Source: Gavia stellata
Lineage: Eukaryota > Chordata > Aves > Gaviiformes > Gaviidae
Assembly: GCF_030936135.1 (NCBI RefSeq)
Contig: NC_082599.1
Span: 62,842,551 to 62,906,550 of the forward strand
Direction: 5' to 3'
Length of the DNA stretch: 64,000 nt
Below, one piece after another: positions 48,819 through 64,000 of this stretch; the first letter of the stretch is position 1, and each line of letters starts with the position of its first letter. The notes below the pieces were generated by a model. That model worked only from the letters and a program-made list of their open reading frames with translations. It had not been told where the DNA came from and made no database searches. Made by a program: the position numbers and the translations under genes.

Positions 48819-50195
48819 GTAAGTTAAATAACCCAAAAATGTATTTCATCTTTTGATTGAGGCTCTGGTAGTAAGATTTCTACTTTCTAATATAAACGTC
48901 TACTTTATAATGCAAGTGTAATACCCGTTTAATTCACTGAATGATTGCAATCATTTACAGGAAAAGAAAAGTGTATTGACATGGTACGTTTAAGTTCCAC
49001 TTTTGCAATTAAATAGTACTTTTAGTAAAGTTTAACCTGAGTTGTTCTGCTCTAGCAGCATCAACTGGTCTTGCTTTGATGCTTGCTGTTAACGGTAAAC
49101 AAGGTCCTTCCAACATTATTTGCTTAGCCACCTTGCTGTTGCATTTTACCCACTATTTTCTTGTCGTCTTGTGCGCCTCTCTTCTTCCTTTCAAATATCT
49201 TTGCACAGAAGATGTGATCTTTCAGTTCTCTCTTTTTGCATGACCCAAATAATGTATTTTTATTTTTTTTTCCACTAAGTTTTAGAGAAGATTGTGCTAA
49301 GGATCAAAGTAATGTTGGTCATTAATTGTCTCTCTTTGTCATGTTTGGAATTTCTTACTATTTTTTGACAGAAACCGTGGTGATAGAGTTTTGCCACTGA
49401 ATTTCTTTCCTTTAAACTCTATTCCACAAAGCAATGTCCAAAACTTCACGTTTTTCAAATTAGCTGTGGTATTCCTCAGTGTTGATAAATTGGCCATAGC
49501 TGCTTTTTGTCCCTAATCTCCTTTGAATATATGCTTGCATCAGTTATTTTGAATAGTGGCTGACATAAAAACCTCAGCTGATGGTATAAAGATGACTGTC
49601 TTTTACGTATCTGAGATTATAGACCATGCTCTTACAGTGTTGCCTTGAAAGCCTTCTAGTGACTTCATCACCATTGCTGTTGTAGTGGTGAATCTTTTTT
49701 TTTTTGGGGGTAGTATATGCGTTTCATAGTATGTTTCCTCCAGTCTTATTCTTCTCATGTTTTCCTTAAGTATCTTGGTGCTTGAGAGAATCATTTGAGG
49801 CCACTCTCTAGACACAAGCAAGATGCTGGAAAAACACCCTAATGACTCGACCTGCCAGTACAATCCCCTAAAAACTGTATTGTGATAGGAACAGATTTTT
49901 ATAATTAACAATGGCCCTTCTCTAGATTTCCCTTATATTCCAGCTGTACAAGCTGCATATTGTAAGATAGTGTAAAAAAGTGAAAGAAATATTGCAAGAT
50001 AGCCACATAGTGTTAAACTTCTAGAAAGATTTAGAACTCTTGTTGGTTGAAAGCTGACTGGTATTTTGTTGAGCTAATTTTTGGATTTGGGTGAATCGGG
50101 GCTGACCTGTTAAGAATGTGTTTGAAATAGTATCATAAAATCATGACTTTTAAAAAACCTATTTAATAAATGCATTATTCTTAAAATCCCAACAG
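48819..50195 (+). other. SLC12A7: SLC12A7 intron 2
   Basis: About 1.4 kb between GTAAGT and TCCCAACAG. No repeat or extra exon recognised. Confidence 0.85.
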
Positions 50196-50318
50196 GAAGA
50201 AATGGATAGTAATCCCATGGTGTCATCTCTTCTTAATAAACTAGCAAACTACACTAATCTGACTCAAGGTGTGGTGGAGCATGAAGCAGATGAAGACAGC
50301 AAGCGAAAGGAAGTCAAG
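50196..50318 (+). CDS. SLC12A7: SLC12A7 (KCC4) coding exon 3
   Basis: Residues 74-114, still cytosolic. [20 protein letters not shown] then [10 protein letters not shown] is the signature just before the first membrane segment in the KCC branch, and the GVVEHE form is that of KCC4 (KCC3 has GAKEHEEAE). The last third ([10 protein letters not shown]) is charged and variable. In KCC structures the N-terminal segment close to the membrane can plug the inward-facing vestibule, and this exon would carry much of it. Phase 0 on both sides. Confidence 0.96.
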
Positions 50319-52448
50319 GTATTTAAACTTCTAATAGGTTATTGAGGCAAAGCTGGGCACAAAGAAGAGCATTTTTCAACCTAAAAAGAAAATACATGGA
50401 TACCTAAAAACAGGAGTGAGATTTGTTAATATTGTATTTAAAATTGGAGCATTTGCCGTAGCACTTGTGTTAATTCAGTGTACTTCTTAGCATGTTTTAG
50501 CAAGACCTTGCTGTAAAAGCTCTAGATAAAATGTGTGCAAAGCTAGGACCTGAAGCATGCAGTGCACTTAGTTTCCTCTTCCTCCTGTCCTTGTATGAGC
50601 ATCAGTACCTTTTGTCTACCTCTGGTGAGGATACGGTATGATTTTTCTAGGCCTCTGTAGAAATGGAATGTATGCAGCACTTGAGTCTGCAGTGAGAGGT
50701 TAGATTGATCCCTCTGAGCAGGGAGCTGTTTCAGAAGGACAAAGCTTGGATCAAAAACCTGACCGAGTACCAAAGCTCCCAAGCAGGGAGGGATGCTGTG
50801 CTGGAACTGATTGAGCGTGGTGACTGAAACTAAGAAATTTAGGGTAGCTACTGGGAAAAGGAGAGTACTGGGAGTCACTTGTGTTTGTGTAGAAGGGCTG
50901 CTGCTACTGAGCTTGTATGCTGAGCTATGGAGAAAGGAGGAGAAACACATAAGAATGAATAAAAGGAAATGAGCACCTAGCAGAAGAGACAGATATGAAT
51001 AGGTGCTTGAAAGTAGGGTTAGAGCTGGAGCTCATTTGCCTGGAAGAGAGATTTATGGTATGGTACCTGAATATTTACAATAGAACTGCTTGCATTAGGA
51101 CTTGACTAGTATAGGGGGTTGGTACCAGGACGATGGGCAAGGGCGAGGAAATAAAGTCCAGCTATTTGTTTTATCTTTTTGCTTATCCTGCATTTGTTTG
51201 TTGGGGGGGTTTCTTTTTGTTTGTCTCATTGTGCTTGTTCTGTATTTGTTTCTTATCTGAAGACACAGCTCGAGATACGAGAAAACCAACACTGATCAAC
51301 TCACGCTTTCCTTGGTGTGATCCCTGTCCTCTGTCCAGCCACTGTGCAGAGGTTTTTGTTAATGCAGTGCAGCGTTAGTCCCTCTGGAACTGCCCAGCCC
51401 TTGCACTTCATCTTGTTTGAGCACCATCGTGTGGCCTGAAAACCACACATGTGTCTTTTTTCAGTTCCACGTCTGAAATTCAGTGACGGTTAAGTAGTAG
51501 CCTGGCAGAGTAGCATTTTTAATGGTGTAATTGAGACGGTAGCATTGATGTTGCACGTGGATATTGCCCAAGATGCTAAAAATGACGATTATAGTCTAAA
51601 TGGCATTCCATGGTTCCTTATAAATACTTGGAAACTCAGCGTTTTCTTAATAATTTTGTTAACTTATAAAGTACTAATGCTTGCTTACTTATTTAAATTG
51701 ATTGCCTTTTTTCACAGTCTGAGTTGTGATTAAGAGCTTCTGTATCTGGAAACCTATGGTGTATAACTATTGCTTCCAAGTTGAGTATTTCAAGGCTTGA
51801 TTTCTTCATAAGTGTAGAAGGCTGGAACTATAATGATGAAGCCTGAATGCTTTTGTGTGTGTCTCGACCCATGATGATCACCACCGAATAAGAAGTACAA
51901 ACAAATATACTGTGTTGTGGCAGGTTTTACAGCTTTTGCAAAAACAAATTGTAGTCAGCTCTGCATTTCTTCTGGCCTTGTTATAGTACCTTGTCTGTCT
52001 CTTTTTTAAAAAATTGAAAATACTTATTTTTGAATATCATTTTGTGGGCCAGCTGCAGGGCAATTGGTGATCAACTTTTTGCAGAATATATTTGATATTT
52101 TGATTACAGCAGTAACTTCTCTTCAACGGTAGTCTGTAACTGGTATTTCAGAAGAAAGTTTGTAAAGCTTTGTAATCAACAGATAAAGGGGGCATCCTAC
52201 CCCTGTCAAGTTTCATCCTAATTCCTATGGAACAAGAGGTTTTGCTATCACAAATAGTTTTATGGCTTTTCAGGAATCTTTCTGCATAAATAGCCTATGA
52301 ATATTTGTGAAGCTGGACACTGAAACTACCATTCAATTTCACCTGGCATTTGGTCAGGGAACATTTGTGATAAGTGTTTGTGGAAGAAAGTGCTTATGGA
52401 CTTTAATTCCTTTGCACTAAACAATTTAAGTTCTGACTTTGTTTCCAG
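50319..52448 (+). other. SLC12A7: SLC12A7 intron 3
   Basis: About 2.1 kb. A 135-codon minus-strand frame (50543-50950) shows no domain and is taken as chance. No transposon recognised. Confidence 0.8.
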
Positions 52449-52595
52449 GTTCCACGTATGGGCACATTTATTGGTGTGTACCTGCCCTGCTTGCAAAACA
52501 TCTTGGGAGTCATCCTTTTCCTACGTTTAACATGGATTGTGGGAACAGCTGGAGTTCTCGAGTCTTTCATCATCGTGTTCATGTGTTGTGCTTGT
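52449..52595 (+). CDS. SLC12A7: SLC12A7 (KCC4) coding exon 4, membrane segments 1-2
   Basis: Residues 115-163. The first membrane segment runs about 121-146 and is the broken helix of the APC fold ([18 protein letters not shown]). N131 and I132 coincide in number with the K+-ligating residues described for human KCC1, and G134-V135-I136 with its chloride site. The second segment starts about 150 ([13 protein letters not shown]) and continues into exon 5. Acceptor GTTTCCAG and donor TGT|GTAAGT are both good. Phase 0 at both ends. Confidence 0.97.
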
Positions 52596-53335
52596 GTAAG
52601 TTAACCTTTTTCTTCTGCTGCCTTCTAATATATGAGTAGCAGAGAAACATTTCTCCATAGTGGTTAAGTATCAGTGCAATTGAGAGACATGGGATATATA
52701 TAGATATCTCTCTATATGTATATATATATAGATATATATATCGATAGATAGATTTATGCAGTGAGTGTCATGTGCCATTCTAGCCTGTATGGAGTCTCTT
52801 TTGAGTTGATCACAGTAAGCTTTTGTTTGAAGTATTATATGGATTTTATTAAATCAGCTTTTAGCAAGTATTTTGTGATTTACACTGAAATCTGAACTGT
52901 TCTGCTTTTCACAACTTCAGAGCAAACTGAAATATAAACTACAAACCAACCCACAGCATTATGTCCATAAATTAATATTTTGGAATGTGAGACCACTAGT
53001 AGATGATATTGGCATAACAACAATACTTGATCAGTTTGTCACTGCTATTTAATTGGAATAATGAGCACTTTAAGTATATTCAGTGGTGTGTATTCTTCCA
53101 GGTCTTTTTAAAGACTGTCGTAAACATCTGAATTAACGGAATCTTCTTCTACTGAAAAATTTAGTACTTAATTTACACAGATATCCCGAACCAAAGATAT
53201 GATCGTTTTTGGTTGCTGTAACATCTTATAAAAAAAAATTAAAAAAATTCCTAGTTTCATTTGATCACTTTGTCTTGCCCCATCTTTCAAAAAACTTCAA
53301 GTGTTTTAAATTTCCTCTATTTCATCTTTCTGCAG
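52596..53335 (+). other. SLC12A7: SLC12A7 intron 4
   Basis: 740 bp, the shortest intron here. It contains the TATA/GATA microsatellite at 52692-52753. Confidence 0.85.
52692..52753. repeat. TA/GATA microsatellite
   Basis: Imperfect alternation of TA and GATA/TCTC units, ending with GATAGATAGAT. Confidence 0.85.
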
Positions 53336-53390
53336 ACTATGCTAACTGCAATTTCAATGAGTGCGATAGCAACAAATGGCGTAGTTCCAG
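53336..53390 (+). CDS. SLC12A7: SLC12A7 (KCC4) coding exon 5
   Basis: A 55-base exon, residues 164-181 plus the first base of Ala182. TMLTAISMSAIATNGVVP finishes the second membrane segment and enters the following loop. It is identical to the human KCC4 stretch as I know it. Acceptor TTTCTGCAG and donor CCAG|GTAATG are good. Ends in phase 1. Confidence 0.96.
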
Positions 53391-59211
<5,821 letters not shown>

Positions 59212-59453
59212 ACCTATATTTCTCCAAGTGCTGCAATATTTAAAGCAGAAGAGGTTGGTGAAGAAACAGAGGCTATGCTGAACAACATGAGAGTTTATGG
59301 AACATGTATTATCATTCTGATGGCCATAGTAGTTTTTGTGGGAGTAAAGTATGTTAACAAACTTGCACTGGTCTTCCTTGCCTGTGTGATTCTTTCCATC
59401 ATTGCCATATATGCTGGAGTTATTAAGACTGCTTTTGACCCACCTGACTTTCC
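59212..59453 (+). CDS. SLC12A7: SLC12A7 (KCC4) coding exon 7, membrane segments 4-5
   Basis: Residues 226-305 plus two bases of Pro306. After the short loop [20 protein letters not shown] (variable between species) come [10 protein letters not shown] and the fourth membrane segment (about 254-273, [17 protein letters not shown]), then the fifth (about 277-299, [20 protein letters not shown]). [12 protein letters not shown] opens the large extracellular loop. The order and spacing match mammalian KCC4. Acceptor ATCTCTTGCAG, donor CC|GTAAGT, phase 2. Confidence 0.97.
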
Positions 59454-61908
59454 GTAAGTGCAATATCTTTAAGTAGTGTGGGTTATCAAAAAAAAAAAGT
59501 GGGGGGAGAGAATAGCTACTGTAACCATTTCATGTTAAGCTAAACTTCAAAATACAAGCAGATTGGCTTCAATGGTAGGTTTTATGTGTTTTAGGCAATT
59601 ATGTGCTCATTTGTTATTCTGAGTTACCTATCTGAACCTTTCTCTCGTTGTTTATAAGGCATGATACTCTGGAAAATGTTCTTTGGTACTTAAAGTTACT
59701 GTCTGTTATTCCATCCACACCTAAAGAACAGGAAGGTGGTTTTAGCTGACAGTAAATATAGCTGCTTTATCTAAAGAATTAAACTAAAAACCTATAGAAT
59801 AGAGTAAAAACTTAAAGAAAACGTTGTAGCTATAAACCATAGTTATGAAAGAAACATACTTTCAAACTTTCTTTGTCATGAGGAAACTTTTGAAACTTCT
59901 ATTTCTCCCTGTTTAAAATGGAAACATTGCAGTGTTAAATTCACTTGTGTTTGGTTTTCTACCTTCTTGTTAATAAAATCAAATTTTGTTCTTGTCGCAC
60001 ATGGCATATTGCTTCTCAACACCTTTAGCTTGTACCTCTCTTAGCTCACTAAGAATTATTTCTTTTCTCCAGTTATCAGTATGTGAGTTGCATTTTTGTG
60101 CATCTTTCTCTGTTTGGAGAGAAAACAAAATCATACTGGTTAACACGTTAGCAGAATGGCCTGGTAACTTTTGTTACGAAGTGCCATCTGTTATGCAGGG
60201 CTGAAGTTATCCTTTGCTGTATGATTGTTACAGATTCTGTAGGACTTTGAAGTGTTGAGGGTTGCATTACAAATTGAGCATTAAAGCAGTATTTGTGGAG
60301 TGTACTGTAAAATGATAGCAAGTCTTCTATTGAAAAAAATTAAAGTGTGTTCAAAATTGACCTTTTTCTGAAGAAAACTTGAATTTCTAAGAAACTGTAA
60401 CTTCCAGTAAGAAAATACTTAAAATCTTTGTCAGCTATATAGGTAAAAGAGGGTTTATCTGGATATGTAGCATAGGTAAGACTTATTACCAAGTTCCTGG
60501 AAACCTTATCTGTGGCTGCTACTTTGATATATTATTGTTTTGGGGGAAAAATAATGAAGGTTATCTTCCAATAAATATAATTGTTTGCATTTTGGCCAGT
60601 CTACCTCGAAATGAGAAACTCAAGTGTGGTTTTATATTATGATACAGCTGACCTGGTGTTGAGCTGGTCACCAAAAGGACCAACTTCCACTTAGCTGGTT
60701 AGTTGGGTTGGCATCATTAACCTCCGTTAGGTTTGGCCATTGTATAGATAGTAAAATAGTTTACCTTATGATCTCCCAGTTGAATCAAACTGGAAGACGT
60801 ATCCATGGGTTGAATCAGCTCACCCTGCTGCTATAGGGTCACCAAATCAATAGCAATTGCAAAGAAAAATGAGCAAGGCAAGTGGCAAGATGGTCTTTTT
60901 AGCAGCAGCTTTCTGTTAGATCTGCTCAACTTCCATGTGATGCCATACCCTGAAGCTGTTCTGGTGTCCTGTCTCTTCTCGAGGCATCTGCTCTTAATTG
61001 CTATCAGAAACAGGTTTTTGCACTAGGTCAATATTCTGCTTGGTTTAGTAGACCTGTTCTAATGCCAAGTGGTATGTTTTTACTGTTTGTTATCAGCTTC
61101 TTAACTGAGCTGCTTCTGAAGTGTTCAGTGTGTACTATGTGTTCTTTGACTTATCTGCCTAACACGAATGTTTTGTTTGATGTTCCTTCTTCCATCTTCA
61201 TAGATACTATATATCATTTCATTATTCACCAAGCCTGGAATAGACATCTCCTAAACATCTTTTGTGTAGCTTAGCAAAGAAATGTTCCTAGAGCCTTAAT
61301 ATTTGCTGTTAGGAATTTGCTTTTTTCAAACTGTTCTGAGTTTTCTAATTTTTCTTTCATTTCTGAGTGTTTTAATTGCTTCCTGCTACATGATTCTTTA
61401 ATTTGTACTCCCATCAATGTTTTCAAATTTTGCTGTTTAACCCTCCTGGCTTATTTCCTACCTTTCGGATTTTAATATTTTTTGAGGGCCATCTAAAATA
61501 TTTATTTGCTAGAAAAGGTCATGACATACTTGCTTAATCTTACTTTTGTATATTCTTGGTCAAGCTTATTGTTATATTAAGTATTACTTAATTTCACTTC
61601 TTTCTTGTAGGACTGAATGAATCATGATCTCTGTTATTTAGTGGCCAAGCTGCTTGAGGTTTTTATTCCAAAGAATAAATCAGAAGGCAAAATAGCTATT
61701 AATACCTTAAAGTAGAAATGTTTGATCGGTGTTTTAAAGATTATTGATAATAATTATGAAGAGACTATATACCGTTTTAGTAGATGTAGTATAGGCTATA
61801 AGATAGGTACTATAACTAACAGGTTTCTGAAGAAGTCTAATGGACAAAAAATGGTTTAATGAACAACAATATGTTGAAGGATCACTGGTTTTATTTTTTT
61901 GTTTATAG
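59454..61908 (+). other. SLC12A7: SLC12A7 intron 7
   Basis: About 2.5 kb of AT-rich sequence with no recognised repeat. It ends in TTTTTTTGTTTATAG. Confidence 0.85.
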
Positions 61909-62120
61909 CATCTGTCTCCTTGGAAACCGTACACTGTCAAAACGCAGCTTTGATGTCTGTGCCAAATTTATTGAAAGCAATAATGAAACAAAGACTACAG
62001 CTTTGTGGAGCCTATTCTGTGATAGTTCTTTGCTTAATGCTACATGTGATGACTACTTTAGTCTCAATAATGTAACAGAAATTCAAGGGATTCCAGGAAT
62101 AATGAGTGGAGTTCTAACTG
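61909..62120 (+). CDS. SLC12A7: SLC12A7 (KCC4) coding exon 8, large extracellular loop
   Basis: Residues 307-376 plus one base of codon 377. This is the first part of the large glycosylated loop between membrane segments 5 and 6 that is specific to KCCs. Four cysteines (C308, C323, C343, C352) fit the conserved disulfide pattern of the family. N-glycosylation sequons are visible at N312 (NRT), N331 (NET), N349 (NAT) and N360 (NVT). [11 protein letters not shown] near the end is strongly conserved. Donor ACTG|GTAAGT, phase 1. The next exon (starting like ENLW in mammals) is not seen before the window ends. Confidence 0.97.
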
Positions 62121-64000
62121 GTAAGTTGGAAAGCGCAGTGATTTAAAAATTTTGGACACCATTACTGAACAGCTGCAGGCCAAATTAATATAGTGGTCTG
62201 GCCTGTCACTACTTCTTTACCGCTAATCTGTTTGTGTGAAAGATTGCTACCTGGAGCATGCTTCCTCCTATAAAGTTTCCATCTGTTTTTAGAAGCTTAG
62301 TATCAAATGCTTTAATTTGGGGGGTCACTGGAGTTTTATAGGTACTCTTTCAAAAGCCATTGTTCTGTTAAAAAAAAAAAAAAGTGTTTATCACAGCTAA
62401 TTTTTTTAAGTGTTTAGCTCTTTTGTATGCCAGATACACTTAATGTATATCCAATGTATATTGAAGTAATACATTCTCAAACTCTCCTGAGGGAGAACTT
62501 GTTTCCAATTTACAGGTGGTGCACTGAAGAATGAAGTCCTGTGGCTTGTCCAGTGTGATACAGCACGTTAGTGATGGGTTTGGAGAAAAGCAGTCTTTCT
62601 AGCTTCCAGTCTTAACACTTGGACAGGAGCTGTTCTACAAAGTGTATAGATTTTCTTCTGTTTGCATTCCTGTACAGTTGTGGCAGCTTGGGATTCCAAT
62701 TGCGCTGCGTCATGAGATTAGTTTTGAACGTGTAGTGGATTGTATTGCATACAAACAAAGAATGTTTCTGGGGATGAAATGGATGTTCTGACACCTCTCC
62801 CCTGCTTCCCCTTAAAATAAGGTTTGATTTATATAAATATACAACTCTACATTGGGACACTAGGCAATCACTACTGCCATAGTAATTCAGTTTAAAAATA
62901 TCAAATATAAAGTGTACAAATATATAAAAAGATACTAAATTAAGCATAGGCTTCTCTGAATCTAAACTTGTATTTTTTTTAAAAAACATTCAGTTTCCTC
63001 AATGAAAAATGAAATTATTTTCGATTGAAATGTTTGTTACAGGAAATATGACTTAGGGTTTATTCTGTGCATTTTATAATTTACCACATGCATATCTACA
63101 ATTTTTCCTGAATATTTTTACATTTCCTGCCCCAGCTCAGAAGACAGCTGCGTGTTCTCATTTTTTTGCTACAGTGTAAGCTTTAAACTGCTGTTTTGTT
63201 TTTGGAGTTTTCAGGCTGAGTACTAATTTTTCTTCTTTTGGAAAAACATGCTTTGGTTCTGTTCACCAATTAACATTTCATTGAACTAGCACTACTGTAT
63301 AAAAGTGCATTTCACTATCCTACTGTCACATAATGCTAAGGTATCTAACGACCACTGAGAATCTGCCGAAAGCTCAGTGTGAGGGATTCACCTTCCAGTG
63401 TTCATTGCTTGATGATTACCTATGGTGAATGTCATCAGTTGCATTCTGTTCAATCACTGAGTCTGATATGGTTTTTCTGTAGTTCTTTGCAGTTGGTTTT
63501 GCTTCTGCAATTTTCAATAACTGAGTATTACCTGTAAGCTTTCTCAAATTGCTACTAGCTCCTTTTTCCGGGCTGTTTGAGTGTACTGGAAAGCACTGGT
63601 TACATCCTGCTACTGATCCTTGTAGAAGCTTACTGGTGGCTTTCCTGCATTTTAAAACTGTATTTATATTTACTCTTACCTGTTGTTTTCTATCTTGGAA
63701 CCATTTTTTATCCATGTGAGGAGTTTTCCTCTTATCCCATGGTTATTGTAGATCCCTTGGGTGAGGAATCTTTCAAAAATGTGGGAAATCCAGGTGGACT
63801 GAATTAAATGGATTGACTTCATTTATGTTTCCCTCAAGGAACTTGAATACTTCTGACAACTTTCTTTTACAAAAGCTATGCTGAGACTTCCCCAGTTCCT
63901 CAAAACTCAAGAAAAACCTGTGAATAAATGCTGGTTTTATCAGAACTCAAAGATAACACCCATGTGTTTACTGCTTCTATCCATTGCTATTGTTGCTATC
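62121..64000 (+). other. SLC12A7: start of SLC12A7 intron 8, cut by the window edge
   Basis: Nearly 1.9 kb of non-coding sequence without a match to the expected continuation of the extracellular loop. No repeat recognised. The remaining two thirds of the protein, including the phosphoregulated C terminus, must lie beyond the window. Confidence 0.85.

Noticed and set aside
62121..64000. Search for SLC12A7 exon 9
   Set aside because: No segment in the right phase resembles the expected ENLW continuation; the exon is taken to lie beyond the window.

Overview
This is a 64 kb window of vertebrate nuclear DNA, almost certainly avian. It is AT-rich and intron-dominated, has one sharp CpG island, and is strewn with CR1 LINE fragments of the bird type (3' ends reading like TTGGAAAAGACC on the minus strand). 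The only gene I can name securely is the 5' third of SLC12A7, which encodes the K-Cl cotransporter KCC4, on the + strand.

Layout. Positions 1-8140 hold the 3' end of an unidentified + strand gene. Two to four short exons keep phase with each other, and they can end at either of two stops: read-through at 4057-4059, or splicing to a last exon ending at 7615. Several AATAAA signals follow. Positions 8140-30880 are about 23 kb of intergenic DNA with five CR1 copies and no gene I could recognise. A CpG island at about 30880-32230 contains the SLC12A7 promoter and coding exon 1. Intron 1 (31467-48723) carries CR1 copies and a solo-LTR-like element at 38912-39863 flanked by the 6-bp repeat TGAAGT. 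Coding exons 2-8 lie between 48724 and 62120. The window ends in intron 8.

The eight SLC12A7 exons join without any phase conflict into 376 codons plus one base, out of about 1,080-1,090 in the family. They encode the acidic cytosolic N terminus, the first five membrane segments and the first part of the large extracellular loop. The residues known from KCC1 structures to bind K+ and Cl- in the first and third membrane segments (N131, I132, G134-I136, Y216) fall at the same numbers here. That is strong support for both the gene model and the chosen start.

Points worth a second look are a NAGNAG acceptor at SLC12A7 exon 2, a TCACGTGA palindrome 78 bp upstream of the start codon, two possible C termini for the upstream gene, a 20-bp tandem duplication where a splice donor would be expected, a 193-codon orphan frame, and a GC-richer coding-like island in intron 6. 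I found no evidence for a wholly new biological system.
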